Positions 19,097 through 28,141 of a DNA stretch of 64,000 bases are shown here, piece by piece. A program made the position numbers and the translations under genes. Numbering within the stretch: the first letter of the stretch is position 1; every line of letters starts with the position of its first letter. The notes below the pieces were generated by a model. It ran no database searches and was not told the origin of the DNA. It saw only the letters and a list, made by a program, of their open reading frames with translations. Source of the DNA: Campylobacterota bacterium (GTDB lineage Bacteria; Babelota; Babeliae; Babelales; RVW-14); NCBI GenBank assembly GCA_020633995.1, contig JACKCO010000006.1, positions 1-64,000 of the forward strand, written 5' to 3'.

Positions 19097-19840
19097 ATGA
19101 AAAAATTAATCGTACGTTTGTTGTTTGCCGTTAGTTGTTTTTTTCCTGCATATCCTATGAGTGTGTATAAGGTTGAAACGGGCAAGGATAGTGTAACATG
19201 TAGTTTCGAATTTCCTGATGAGCAAAACATTGATGGCCAGGGTGTGGAGAAAGTCTTGACTAAGCTTAAGGAGATGGGCTACATCAAAGCGTTGCCACGC
19301 AAGGTCACTTTTGACCAAATAACGGTGGTGAATTTATCAATTACCAACGAGTCCACGGAAAAAGTTTTTTTTAAACGACCTGAAGATTTTCCATTCTTTG
19401 ATGTAACTAAGCTTGTTGAAATTATTAATCAGATTGAAGGGAAACATAGTTTTGATAGGTACAAGTATGGTGCTGGAGTGTTGTGCAGTCTTTTGTTCAC
19501 CTACTATTCATCTATGTATGCCTGTTGCGACATCCAGGCATTATTTGAGTTTGCCGCCTGTTATACAACATCTTTGGGGGCGTTGTTAGCGGCAGTGGGT
19601 TTTGGTGCCGTTGCCAAAGAGGCAGGATCTCATCAGGGTGCTGTGCATGATCTGAATAAACAACTTGCGACAATTTTTTCTCAGCATCCAGTAGCACAAC
19701 AAAGAAATAGTTCGCCGTGCAAGAATATTTTGTTGGTAGAGCCAGGAAAAACAGTACAGCGTACACTTTTAATGAATAAATCTGCTAGGATAGAAGATAT
19801 TGTTGATGGTTGGAGTCAATATTTTTTACCAAAAGGGTAG
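19097..19840 (+). CDS. Secreted/membrane protein, intact paralogue of the gene at 3491
   Basis: 247 residues. Signal peptide MKKLIVRLLFAVSCFFPAYPMS. Residues about 60-110 hold the shared LSITNES...DVTKLVEIINQIE motif. A hydrophobic hairpin follows (about 117-172: VLCSLLFTYYSSMYACC and TTSLGALLAAVGFGAVA). The C-terminus has the shared HPVA motif, EPGKTVQRTLLMNKS and WSQYFLP. Its intact reading frame shows what the frameshifted copy at 3432-4168 should look like. The EamA transporter gene starts 4 nt after its stop, suggesting co-translation. Function unknown. Confidence 0.8.
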   Translation: MKKLIVRLLFAVSCFFPAYPMSVYKVETGKDSVTCSFEFPDEQNIDGQGVEKVLTKLKEMGYIKALPRKVTFDQITVVNLSITNESTEKVFFKRPEDFPFFDVTKLVEIINQIEGKHSFDRYKYGAGVLCSLLFTYYSSMYACCDIQALFEFAACYTTSLGALLAAVGFGAVAKEAGSHQGAVHDLNKQLATIFSQHPVAQQRNSSPCKNILLVEPGKTVQRTLLMNKSARIEDIVDGWSQYFLPKG

Positions 19841-19843
19841 TTC

Positions 19844-20755
19844 ATGATTTTGCTTGTAGTTTTTTTGTATGCTTTGCTTGCAGCAACATTTATTTGTGCA
19901 AAGCAGACGGTGATGTATGGGGATCCTTTTTTTGTTATTACCATTCGCATGATGATTGCAGGCCTGATGTTGCTTGGCTATCAGGCTGTACGTGCTGGGA
20001 GTTTGAAAGTTGTAAAGCTTGAGGATTGGTGGCTGTTTGCTCGTACAACCTTTTTTCACATTTACTTTGCCTACACGCTTGAGTTTTGGGCACTACAGTA
20101 CGTGACTGCGCTTAAGACAACACTGATTTATTCGGCAACGCCTTTTGTTGCTGCCTTTCTTTCACACGTTCTGTTAAAAGAGCGTTTAAGCTTGATTCAA
20201 AAAGGTGGCATGCTGGTGGGTGTGCTGGGGCTTGGGCCAGTGCTGTACATGCAGAGCGGTGGCGAGCAAATGTTGTTTGATCTGCTCAATATTTCTGTGC
20301 CAGAGGCAGTATTGTTTATGTCAATGATTTCGGCGGCATATGCGTGGTTTTTAGTTAAGCAGCTTATGGCAAAAGGTTATAGCGTGTTAACCATCAATGG
20401 CATGTCAATGCTTGGTGGTGGATTTGCCTGCTTTATCACAACACTGTTTGCCTCTGACTTGAGCAATATGGTGTATGATTGGCCTCAATTTTTGATGTGG
20501 TTGGTGTTTTTGATTTTTAGTGCAAATATTGCTTTTTACAATTTGTATGGGTATTTGCTTAGTCTCTACTCGCTGACGTTTGTAACATTCTGTGGTTTTT
20601 TGTGTCCGATCTTTGCAACACTTTTTGACTGGCTGTTTATGGGGGGCATCATCACTTGGCATTATTTTTTAACCATAGCCTGTATTACACTTGGTCTTTG
20701 GATGTTTTCGTATGGCGATAAGTTGAAAAAAATCGTTACGACGGATAAAGTGTAG
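19844..20755 (+). CDS. EamA/DMT-superfamily transporter
   Basis: 303 residues, ten predicted hydrophobic helices and a two-fold repeated EamA layout. The first repeat contains FVITIRMMIAG, the hallmark PFVAAFLSHVLLKERLSLIQKGGMLVGVLGL and an LKTTLIYSATPF loop. The second contains VTFCGFLCPIFATLFDWLFMGG. Members move amino acids, nucleotides or other metabolites across the inner membrane; the substrate is not readable here. Start ATG 19844 sits 4 nt after the upstream stop, within reach of its GGGTAG site. Confidence 0.9.
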   Translation: MILLVVFLYALLAATFICAKQTVMYGDPFFVITIRMMIAGLMLLGYQAVRAGSLKVVKLEDWWLFARTTFFHIYFAYTLEFWALQYVTALKTTLIYSATPFVAAFLSHVLLKERLSLIQKGGMLVGVLGLGPVLYMQSGGEQMLFDLLNISVPEAVLFMSMISAAYAWFLVKQLMAKGYSVLTINGMSMLGGGFACFITTLFASDLSNMVYDWPQFLMWLVFLIFSANIAFYNLYGYLLSLYSLTFVTFCGFLCPIFATLFDWLFMGGIITWHYFLTIACITLGLWMFSYGDKLKKIVTTDKV

Positions 20756-20791
20756 CGAGCGCTTTGATACGTATGACTCTGAGCACTTTTC

Positions 20792-20820
20792 TTGACACAG
20801 CAAGCCGGGCATGGTACAAC
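20792..20820 (+). promoter_or_regulatory. Strong sigma-70-type promoter upstream of the leader ORF and importer operon
   Basis: TTGACA (20792-20797), 17-nt spacer, TACAAC (20815-20820). The predicted start near 20828 leaves a leader of about 55 nt before the small ORF at 20883 and about 270 nt before the importer. Confidence 0.65.
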
Positions 20821-20837
20821 AGACATGTAGTTATCAC

Positions 20838-20858
20838 GTCCGGCTTGTTTTGCTGGAC
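20838..20858 (+). other. Leader hairpin
   Basis: GTCCGGC (20838-20844) pairs with GCTGGAC (20852-20858) through 7 bp including one G-T. A second GTCCGGC occurs at 21048-21054 and could pair with the same right arm, which offers a possible alternative fold of the leader. The biological meaning is unproven. Confidence 0.35.
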
Positions 20859-20882
20859 AGCCTGTTTTAGGGAGGATTTTTC

Positions 20883-20987
20883 ATGAATGTATCGTCTTTG
20901 CCGAGCCGGTGCATGGGTATTTTTTGCTTACTGATCTCATCTATTGAAGCGCTTCTTGCTTCAGTATTCTTTTGCTGGTGGCGTTAA
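20883..20987 (+). CDS. 34-residue ORF ending Trp-Trp-Arg: candidate leader peptide
   Basis: ATG 20883 follows a strong AGGGAGGA site. The peptide starts MNVSSLPSRCMG, has a hydrophobic middle, and ends VFFCWWR-stop, with tandem UGG codons two codons before the end. That is reminiscent of trpL in E. coli (GWWRTS). It lies between a good promoter and an ABC importer whose family includes tryptophan transporters (TrpXYZ), so a Trp-sensing leader is plausible. I do not see a canonical terminator between it and 21100. A simple small membrane peptide is the alternative. Confidence 0.45.
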   Translation: MNVSSLPSRCMGIFCLLISSIEALLASVFFCWWR

Positions 20988-21099
20988 GCCATATATTTTC
21001 GTTTTGCTCCACTCCATTTTTTGTTATGAATGTATGCTGCCCTTTGTGTCCGGCGGTAAGTTTGTTGTCGGTACGTTTTAACAGTATGAAAGAAATGTT

Positions 21100-22128
21100 A
21101 TGTCAAAAAAATTATTTATGGTTATCAGCGTTTTGGTCAACATTACGCTTGTGTTTGGTTGTATGTATTTGTATTATGCCCGCCAGATTCAGGATCCGCA
21201 AAATGATGTTGAACTTACCGTTGTCGACGGTAAAGAGTATAAGGTAGCGGTCGTTATTCCACTTACACATCCATCACTTGAAGAAATTGTTCACGGGTTT
21301 ACTGACACGTTGGTCAGTCAATACAAACTCAACTGCACGTTTACGACATTCAATGGCAACGGAAACCGCAGCTTGTTGCGCTCTCAGGTTGAGGAGGTTG
21401 TGCAGGGCCAGTATGACTTGGTGTTTACCGTTGGCCTGCTTGCAACGCAGCTGACCAAAGAGATTATGGGCAAAAAACAAAAGCCGACGCCTGTTGTTTT
21501 TGCTGCGGTTGACTTGCCCGCACTTGCACTTACTCAGCGAGACAAAGACTATGTTACGGGTGTACTTTCAGACGATGATGAGCAATGGCAGGTACATATG
21601 CTCAAAACCCTTAAGCCAGACATGAAACGTGTACTACTTGTTGCAGATCCTGCTTTGTGTGCTGGATATGAACAGAAAAAAGAAACTTTGCACAAAACAC
21701 TTGAGCAGTACGGGGCTGAGTTGCGTACGCTTGAGGTGTACAAAACAAGTGAAATTTATGAACGGGCAAGCTCGATGATTGAAGATGCCGATGTTGTGTT
21801 GGTACTCAAAGATCATTCAGTTGTTTCTGGCATTGATAGTTTAATCAAGTTGTGCAACCGCTCACAAGTGACTCTGTGCACAAGTGAGTTGGACTCAGTT
21901 GTTAAAGGTGCTGCTGTTGGTTTTGGTGCGACATCATTTGGCTTTGGCAAAGACAGTGCTGCAAAAGCAAAGCACATGTTAGTTGATGGCAGCAAGGCTG
22001 GTGATTTGCCGATAATAAAGCCGTCTGACTATAAGATACGCATTAATAAAAAGAGTATGTTACAGCAGGGGCTGCAGTTGTCTGAGCAGATTAAGTTTTT
22101 GATAACAGCAACTGAGTTTGTTGAGTAG
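21100..22128 (+). CDS. ABC importer substrate-binding protein, TrpX/ABC_sub_bind family
   Basis: 342 residues. An N-terminal membrane anchor (LFMVISVLVNITLVFGCMYLYY, 4-25) precedes a periplasmic-binding-protein fold: YKVAVVIPLTHPSLEEIVHGF, DLVFTVGLLATQLTKE, PVVFAAVDLPALAL, VTGVLSDDDE, KRVLLVADPA and AAVGFGATSFGFGKDSAAKA. This is the PF04392 family, whose characterised member TrpX feeds a Trp/Tyr transporter. The anchor lacks a lipobox. It is first in an operon with a permease (22427) and an ATPase (23329), and a second full set lies at 33343-35977. Substrate inferred, not proven. Confidence 0.85.
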   Translation: MSKKLFMVISVLVNITLVFGCMYLYYARQIQDPQNDVELTVVDGKEYKVAVVIPLTHPSLEEIVHGFTDTLVSQYKLNCTFTTFNGNGNRSLLRSQVEEVVQGQYDLVFTVGLLATQLTKEIMGKKQKPTPVVFAAVDLPALALTQRDKDYVTGVLSDDDEQWQVHMLKTLKPDMKRVLLVADPALCAGYEQKKETLHKTLEQYGAELRTLEVYKTSEIYERASSMIEDADVVLVLKDHSVVSGIDSLIKLCNRSQVTLCTSELDSVVKGAAVGFGATSFGFGKDSAAKAKHMLVDGSKAGDLPIIKPSDYKIRINKKSMLQQGLQLSEQIKFLITATEFVE

Positions 22129-22426
22129 TTGGATGGTTAATAAAAAGGGATCCCGCTCTGCTCAGCTTGTCACTCTGGCAAATAAGCTCGTCGCTAAGCC
22201 TGTCCTCTGGCGTGACCAGGGGAGGCTTGACCCGGAGTCCATTTTTATAAAGATAAAACGCCTGAGTATTACCATGGATACTGGCTCGTTGGCCGGCATG
22301 ACGAGTATTTGGAGATGCTCAACTTGAGGGTAATTCCGGCGTCGAGGCGAACCAAAAGTGGGTGGTACATGATTTTAGGAAACGTTTATCGTAATTTTAA
22401 AAAAATAATTATGACAAAGGATATCC
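22129..22426. other. Intra-operon gap with a family A repeat
   Basis: 298 nt separate the binding-protein and permease genes. Most is filled by family A sequence (22227-22305) and flanking solo palindromes. Insertion of a repeat into an operon is likely. The permease gene keeps its own AAAGGA site. Confidence 0.6.
22227..22305 (-). repeat. Family A dispersed repeat
   Basis: TTGACCCGGAGTCCATTTTT, an AT-rich centre, then ATGGATACTGGCTCG and GGCCGGCATGACGAG. Inverse orientation to the copy at 13269. Confidence 0.75.
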
Positions 22427-23326
22427 ATGACGTTTGATTTAGTAACCATTATTCTTGAGCAAGTTTGCTTGTATGTGCCCCTTGTGGTAGGTGCATACAT
22501 CAGCATAGCATTGCTTAAAGCACCAGATATCAGCATTGAAAGCGCCTTTACCTTCGGTGCAATTTTAGGTACAAAGTTGCTTGTCGCAACGCACTTATTT
22601 CCCAAACCGGTTAGTTTTATGTTTGTTATCACTGCTAGCTTGCTGGGAGGCACTCTTGTTGGCCTTATTTCAAGTACTCTGACTGCGTGGGCAAAATTAC
22701 CACATTTGCTTTCAAGTATTTTAACCATAGGGCTGTTTCATGGTTTGAGTCAGTATGTGCTTGGTGGGGCGCAAGTTTCGCTTAGCAGGTTTAATAACCC
22801 GCTGGAGTTGTTTGTTGCCATTGCGCACAGTCCAGAGCTGCCGGTGCTGTTGTCTTTGAGCATAGGCGTTGTCCTTTACATTTTTTTGCTGCTTAAAACT
22901 CAGCTCGGTTATGCCTGTGCGGTGTATGGTAACAACCCACATTTTTTCACCCACTACAATATTTCAACGCGCTTTATTTTTGTTAGCGGTATTTGTATGA
23001 GCAATGCGTGTGCTGGTTTGTCTGGCTACCTGGTTGCACAGACAAGTGCATTTACCGATGTTGGTGCGGGCAATGGCATGGCGCTCTTTTGCATAACCGC
23101 ATTGATTTTGGGTAAAACTGTGGTGCGTACACAGCGACCATTTTTGTTTATGATTCCGGTAGTTGGCATCGTTGCGTACTGCTGCTTGCAGCAGCTTTTG
23201 CTTAAAGTTGGGTTTAATCTGAAATATTTTACAATGATTCAATCGTTGCTTGTTGCAAGCATTCTCATTATTAAGTATCGAAAAATGTCTGCTAACCAAA
23301 CACTTTCAAACATGTTGGGGCTTTGA
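22427..23326 (+). CDS. ABC importer permease, TrpY-like (BPD_transp_2 type)
   Basis: 299 residues and eight or more hydrophobic helices. Motifs typical of the permeases paired with ABC_sub_bind proteins: APDISIESAFTFGAILGTK near residue 33, LLSSILTIGLFHGLSQYVLGG, LGYACAVYGNNPHFFTHY and FVSGICMSNACAGLSGYLVAQ. It forms the membrane channel of the importer with the ATPase at 23329 (2 nt after the stop) and the binding protein at 21100. The paralogue at 34097 shares the same motif order (DLSIEGSFASGG, LLTAVGQNPRFL). Confidence 0.88.
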   Translation: MTFDLVTIILEQVCLYVPLVVGAYISIALLKAPDISIESAFTFGAILGTKLLVATHLFPKPVSFMFVITASLLGGTLVGLISSTLTAWAKLPHLLSSILTIGLFHGLSQYVLGGAQVSLSRFNNPLELFVAIAHSPELPVLLSLSIGVVLYIFLLLKTQLGYACAVYGNNPHFFTHYNISTRFIFVSGICMSNACAGLSGYLVAQTSAFTDVGAGNGMALFCITALILGKTVVRTQRPFLFMIPVVGIVAYCCLQQLLLKVGFNLKYFTMIQSLLVASILIIKYRKMSANQTLSNMLGL

Positions 23327-23328
23327 TC

Positions 23329-24084
23329 ATGAAATTACAAACGGCGTTAGCGCTTGAGCACATTAACTTTTTATTCGCTGGACGTAGACAATATTTTTTT
23401 AAAGATCTGTCGGTAAGTTTTCAGGCAAACAAGGTGCATTTTATTCGCGGAAAAAATGGTGTTGGTAAGTCGACATTTTTCAGGATTTTGCAGGGCCAAA
23501 CACTACAAAATGAGCGTTTGGAAGGTACGATAACGCTTGGTGAGGATGTGTACACATTTTCGGGTGCTGGTTCTGTCAAAAGCAAGCAGGGCTCAGCTAC
23601 GCTTGCCGATAAAGTGAGTTTGGTGCAGCAAAAGTTTGATTTGATGCTTGCGGGTGATTTTTCCTTTAACGAAAATATTGCGTGCGCAAACATGGAGCAG
23701 TTTCCGCTGCTTGCACCATTGCCAAAGGTACCTGAACTTCCTGTGGTTATGAAAAAACTTGGCATAGATGCAAATAAGCCGGTCAAGTTACTTTCGGGTG
23801 GTCAGCGACAAATTTTGGCAGTATGGATGGCACTGCAAAAGAATGCAAAAATTTTATTGCTTGATGAGCCAACGGCTGCACTTGATGATCAAAATGCACG
23901 CATGGTTATGGAGTTCGTGCAAATGCTGGTTGACAAAAATGACGTAACCGTGTTAATTGTTTGTCATGATAAGGAGTTGGTAGCTGAGTATGCTCAAAAA
24001 TACTACTATGAACTTGTATTATGCGAGCAGAGTACGCTCAGAAAGTTTAGTAAAGTTATGCTTGAGCAAGGCCAAGGAGAGTAG
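23329..24084 (+). CDS. ABC importer ATP-binding protein, TrpZ-like
   Basis: 251 residues from ATG 23329, which follows the permease stop by 2 nt (a TTG two codons earlier is less likely). Walker A GKNGVGKST, signature LSGGQRQ, Walker B AKILLLDEPTAAL and switch His in VLIVCHDKE are all present, so the ATPase should be active. It powers the permease at 22427. The C-terminus is short (YYYELVLCEQSTLRKFSKVM) with no regulatory domain. The next gene starts 1 nt after its stop. Confidence 0.93.
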   Translation: MKLQTALALEHINFLFAGRRQYFFKDLSVSFQANKVHFIRGKNGVGKSTFFRILQGQTLQNERLEGTITLGEDVYTFSGAGSVKSKQGSATLADKVSLVQQKFDLMLAGDFSFNENIACANMEQFPLLAPLPKVPELPVVMKKLGIDANKPVKLLSGGQRQILAVWMALQKNAKILLLDEPTAALDDQNARMVMEFVQMLVDKNDVTVLIVCHDKELVAEYAQKYYYELVLCEQSTLRKFSKVMLEQGQGE

Positions 24085-24085
24085 T

Positions 24086-25120
24086 ATGAAAATTTGTTTA
24101 TCAATGACAAAAATTTTAGCAATTGCAATGTTGTTATCACAGCCGCTTTTTTCGGGTGAATCCCCTCGGGACGTACTTTTAACTGAGCAAGACTTGGCTT
24201 TATACAACGACGGTGAGCAATATTATGTTATTGACCGTCCCATAGTCATTACCGGTGAGCGCACAATAGATAGTAAAGATCTAGTGGTGCGAGATATTCA
24301 TCTTGGGGAGAATGGCAGTATAACGGTTGCTCCAAATGCGGTGCTTAATCTACAAAATATAAAACTTTGTCGAGTTAAAGGTTCTAATTTAAAAATTCAG
24401 GATGGCGGTTTTGTCGTGCTGTCTGGGTCGGTTATTAATTTCTCTGGTGATTATAATTTTGACAGTGGTCGATTTTGTTTTTATCACAACAGTGCGTTTG
24501 TTGGGGTAACCCATGATAATGCAAGTCATGTTAATTTTAATTATCGCAGTGGGTCTCATAGCGTAATTTTTGAAAACTCGGTACTACATCTGCAATGCAT
24601 TAGGTTGAATTACTATGGTTCACATGCTTTGCAAGAGCAGGAAGATGAGTTTCCGGCTCCGATAAAGTTTAAAGACAAATCTGCAATGCTTTTGTTACAA
24701 GACGTTGAGCTACGTGCATATAGCGACTGGTTTATGCTAAAAGGATCAGTGCAAACACGCGGACTTGTGACGATGGCTGGGGAGCAGGCCAATGGTAATC
24801 AATGTGTAGCACAATTGTATTGGGGCAATAGCAAGCAGGAAGACAACCCGACGTTTTATTTTGGTCATCAGGCCTATTGTTTTAAAAACATTGCCGATTG
24901 CATGTATACGGTTTTGCCGCAGGGCCGTGAGCTCATTATCTTTGAGAATGGTTATCAGGTTGCTGTGTGTCATGCCGATGAGCAAAATAAAGAGTTTTTG
25001 TTACAAAATGGTGGAGTCCAGCGCCCTCAGAACTATGTTATCGGGCGTTGTGACCTTGTCTCGCCTACAACTGATTTGTCTAAGCGTGCAGGGATTTATA
25101 AAGACTTGGGTTTAGCATAG
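24086..25120 (+). CDS. Secreted beta-solenoid-like protein
   Basis: 344 residues from ATG 24086 (AAGGAGA site). Signal peptide MKICLSMTKILAIAMLLSQPLFSG. The rest is short alternating beta strands with recurring patterns such as LNLQNIKLCRVKGSNLKIQDGG, INFSGDYNFDSGRFCF and SVLHLQCIRL. These suggest a right-handed beta-helix-like stack. The truncated protein at 62837 has the same building blocks (LTFRNLELHGLKNNNV, SGNYTFSAGALKF, SIFHLLDLAEI), so the two are paralogues. Function unknown; surface or secreted factor is a guess. It sits directly behind the importer operon with 1-nt spacing. Confidence 0.8.
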   Translation: MKICLSMTKILAIAMLLSQPLFSGESPRDVLLTEQDLALYNDGEQYYVIDRPIVITGERTIDSKDLVVRDIHLGENGSITVAPNAVLNLQNIKLCRVKGSNLKIQDGGFVVLSGSVINFSGDYNFDSGRFCFYHNSAFVGVTHDNASHVNFNYRSGSHSVIFENSVLHLQCIRLNYYGSHALQEQEDEFPAPIKFKDKSAMLLLQDVELRAYSDWFMLKGSVQTRGLVTMAGEQANGNQCVAQLYWGNSKQEDNPTFYFGHQAYCFKNIADCMYTVLPQGRELIIFENGYQVAVCHADEQNKEFLLQNGGVQRPQNYVIGRCDLVSPTTDLSKRAGIYKDLGLA

Positions 25121-25137
25121 CGGTAAATGGTACTCGC

Positions 25138-25169
25138 GATCCCGGCTTTTTGGCCGGGATCTTTTTTTT
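25138..25169 (+). terminator. Terminator between convergent genes, built from a repeat-like palindrome
   Basis: GATCCCGGC and GCCGGGATC form a 9-bp stem around TTTTTG, followed by T8. The arms are those of family A ends. The stop codon of the P-type ATPase gene (25168-25170) lies inside the T-run. Confidence 0.9.
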
Positions 25170-27822
25170 AGTGGCGCATCCATCGTTTGCGTATGGCCAG
25201 TTTAAAAATTTCCATAACAACCAGCACGCTGGCTGCGGCTGGTACTAGCATTAAAAAGTCGTTAAGGCTTGCCGGTTGAATAGAAAGTATGGGCTGCAAA
25301 ACAGGTGTGTGCATGGCCAGCACGTGAATACTGGTAGCACTGATCACGCAGCCAATGAGTATTTTGTTTGAAAGCGGGGGAATAGAAAACAGTGACTTAT
25401 GCTCTGAGCGGCAATTCAGGACATGAAAATTTTGCATCAAAACGAAGAGGAGAAAAAGGAGGTTACGTGCGGTTAGCTCGTTACAGCCGGTTGCTAGCAG
25501 TCCGAGCCAAAACGTAAACATGAGCATGCTCATAAAAAAGCCCGAGACAAAAACTTCAGACAACATGAGGCGATTGAAAAATTCTTTGTTTTTTGTGAAC
25601 TCTTGTTCATGCAAAATGTTGTTTTCTCGTTCAAAGGCCAGCGCAATATCCTGTATGCCGTTGGTAACCAAATTAAGCCACAAAAATTGCAGTGCTTTCA
25701 GGGGCATTGGTGTGTTAAAGAGCAAGGCGTAAACGATCAAGAGTACTTCAGCCATGCCGGTTGAGATCAGCAGATAAACCATTTTGCGCAAATTTGCGTA
25801 CACGGTTCGTCCTTCCTCAATGCCGGCAATGATTGATTTGAAGTTATCGTCAGTAATGATGATTGATGATGTTTCTTTTGCGATGTCTGTGCCAGAGCCC
25901 ATAGCCACGCCGATATGTGCCTCACGTAGTGCTGGTGCGTCATTGACTCCATCACCGGTGACAGCAACCAAATCGCCAAGCCGTTTTCTAAATTTAATAA
26001 TTTGCAGTTTTTGCAGTGGGGTAACGCGAGCAAACACGGTAATATCTTTGAGCGTATCAATATCTTTATTGCCATTGTTTTCACGCAGTCGTTCAAACTC
26101 TGTGCCGGTCATGACTTGGTCGTTGTATTTGGCAATGCCAACACGCGAGGCGATGGTAAAGGCGGTGAGCGGGTGGTCACCGGTGATCATGATGACGTGA
26201 ACGCCTGCTTGTTGTGCAAGCTTGACGGCATCCGCGGCCTCTGTTCTGAGTGGGTCAATCATGCCAATAAAGCCAAGCAAGCTGAACTGGATGGTTTCTT
26301 GGGCAATTGTGTCTGGGCTAATGTTTTGTAAATTTCTTTTGCAGGTGCCATGGGCAACAGCAATAACACGATACGCTTGCTCATATAAACTTTGTGCTTG
26401 TGCTTGGGCAAAGGTCTGGTCAATTGGTTGCTGGCCTTTGCCGTCAAAACGCATGGTTGAGCAGAGTGGAATGATTGTTTCAGCAGCTCCTTTGATTGCC
26501 ACCATTTGCTGTTCATCTTTGCCGTAAAGTGCTGCGGAAAAAGAGTAAGCAGAATCAAACGGAATTTTATGTTCAATGTTGTTTTCTTGCATATGCGCTT
26601 TACCATTGATGCCAAATTGCTCAAGAAATGAATAAAAGGCCATGTCAACTTCGTCCCCATGTAGAACCGGCTTGCCGTTGTCCATAGAATGGTACGTGCT
26701 TCCAGACAAGACGCCAACTTTTATGATGTCCTTGACGCGTTCTTCAACTTCGCCAGAGAGGCCTTTTCGTTGTGCAAACAAATGTGAACTGCCATCAGGC
26801 AATAATACTTTTTCGATTGTCTGTTGGTTAACGGTCAGCGTGCCTGTTTTATCAGTTGCTATACAGTTGCAGCTACCCAATCCCTCAACTGCTGAGAGTT
26901 TGCGTACAATAACTTTGCGTGCGGCCATCAGCTGTGTGCCGCGGGCCAGGGCGATAGTGACTGCAATGGGCAAGCCCTCAGGCACTGCTGAAACCATTAA
27001 GCCGATGCAGAGCATAAATGCTTCGTGGTAGGGCATTGCGCGCACAAGGGCAACAGCAGCAACGAGTATGCAGGCAGCGCTGATCAGGTACCCGATGCGA
27101 GCAGACATGTGTTCAAAGCGCATAAGTAGAGGTGTTTTGGTTTCTTTGCTTGCCAGTACTGATTGAGCAATGGCACCAATTTGCGTGTGCATACCAGTAC
27201 AAACAACAATTCCCTTGCCTTGTCCGTAGGTAACAGTGGTACCTGCATAGGCCATGTTAAGCCGGTCTGCCATGGTGCATTCTTTTTCTATAACATTTAT
27301 ATGTTTTGCAACTGCTGTTGATTCTCCCGTGAGTAGCGACTCATCAACGGTTACATTATCAACCCAAAAAAGGCGCATGTCGGCTGGTATTTTGCTGCCA
27401 GATTCAAGAATGACAATGTCACCCGGAACCAGCTCATGTGCGTCAAGCAAATGCTCTTGCCCGCTTCGCAGGGTTCTGCTTTTGAGGGGTACAATTTTTT
27501 GCAGCATTTGGGCTGCTTTGTCTGCACGCCATTCCTGAAAAGAGCCTACTATGGCGTTAATGAGCAATATGATGATGATAAACATGGCGTCGGTAAGCTG
27601 GCCAATGGCTGCTGAAATGCCTGCGGCAATGAGCAGGATATAAATGAGCGGGCTCAAAAATTGGCTGATAAAAATATGGAGTACGGTTACCTTTTTACCC
27701 GTAGGAAGTTGATTTGGCCCTACTTGTGCCCGCACCTTTGCCGCTTGCTCGTGGCTGAGGCCTTTTTTTGTGCTGCTGAGTTGAGAGAAAATATCATCGA
27801 TATTTTGTTGGTACCAATTCAT
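25168..27822 (-). CDS. P-type (P2, Ca2+/cation) transporting ATPase
   Basis: 884 residues from ATG 27822, chosen because an AAAGG site lies about 10 nt upstream; an in-frame ATG at 27840 overlaps that site. Domains in order: N-terminal cation ATPase domain, TM1-2, actuator with LTGES, TM3-4 with SAVPEGLPIAVTIALARG, phosphorylation site DKTGTLT, nucleotide-binding domain, MITGDH, TGDGVNDAPALREAHIGVAMG, TM5-10 with LWLNLVTNGIQDIALAFE. The PEGLP and NLVTNG motifs fit SERCA/PMCA-like P2 pumps, which export Ca2+ (or Na+/Mn2+). It is monocistronic. The specific ion is not provable by eye. Confidence 0.93.
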   Translation of the reverse strand: MNWYQQNIDDIFSQLSSTKKGLSHEQAAKVRAQVGPNQLPTGKKVTVLHIFISQFLSPLIYILLIAAGISAAIGQLTDAMFIIIILLINAIVGSFQEWRADKAAQMLQKIVPLKSRTLRSGQEHLLDAHELVPGDIVILESGSKIPADMRLFWVDNVTVDESLLTGESTAVAKHINVIEKECTMADRLNMAYAGTTVTYGQGKGIVVCTGMHTQIGAIAQSVLASKETKTPLLMRFEHMSARIGYLISAACILVAAVALVRAMPYHEAFMLCIGLMVSAVPEGLPIAVTIALARGTQLMAARKVIVRKLSAVEGLGSCNCIATDKTGTLTVNQQTIEKVLLPDGSSHLFAQRKGLSGEVEERVKDIIKVGVLSGSTYHSMDNGKPVLHGDEVDMAFYSFLEQFGINGKAHMQENNIEHKIPFDSAYSFSAALYGKDEQQMVAIKGAAETIIPLCSTMRFDGKGQQPIDQTFAQAQAQSLYEQAYRVIAVAHGTCKRNLQNISPDTIAQETIQFSLLGFIGMIDPLRTEAADAVKLAQQAGVHVIMITGDHPLTAFTIASRVGIAKYNDQVMTGTEFERLRENNGNKDIDTLKDITVFARVTPLQKLQIIKFRKRLGDLVAVTGDGVNDAPALREAHIGVAMGSGTDIAKETSSIIITDDNFKSIIAGIEEGRTVYANLRKMVYLLISTGMAEVLLIVYALLFNTPMPLKALQFLWLNLVTNGIQDIALAFERENNILHEQEFTKNKEFFNRLMLSEVFVSGFFMSMLMFTFWLGLLATGCNELTARNLLFLLFVLMQNFHVLNCRSEHKSLFSIPPLSNKILIGCVISATSIHVLAMHTPVLQPILSIQPASLNDFLMLVPAAASVLVVMEIFKLAIRKRWMRH

Positions 27823-27885
27823 TTTTTTCTTACCTTTCATTTGCCTTGTCTATAACATTTTCGTCGTCCTGCCGGTCGGGGGGCA

Positions 27886-27970
27886 CTACTGTCCAAAGTG
27901 TTTTGAAAAACTTATTGTTAATCCAAGTAATAACAAAAAAGGGGTCATCCCCGAGTCCCATCGGGGATCT
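27886..27970 (+). repeat. Family B dispersed repeat
   Basis: CTACTGTCCAAAGTGTTTTG start, a diverged core, and GTCATCCCCGAGTCCCATCGGGGAT end. Same orientation as 18991. Confidence 0.75.
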
Positions 27971-28141
27971 GCCCTACTGAGTTTGAGTATGCATGGCTTG
28001 GCTTTTTTTGTGCAAGTATTGGCTGAGAAGGTGCTGTGTATGCGTGGGGATAGTTCTCTTTCATCCTTAGATGTGTCTAGCAAGGTTGCATACAAAAAAA
28101 CTTCGTCGTGCTTGACAAGGGGAGACTTGAATACAATAATC

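Noticed and set aside
20988..21099. Classical transcription attenuator after the Trp-Trp leader
   Set aside because: The only T-run (near 21017-21022) lacks a GC-rich stem before it; TGGC-GTTAA-GCCA is just 4 bp.
20972..21247. A 91-codon frame overlapping the start of the first binding-protein gene
   Set aside because: It overlaps the better supported gene at 21100 in another frame and has no good start site. Its inner ATG (21026) repeats the first bases of the leader ORF, which I note only as a curiosity.
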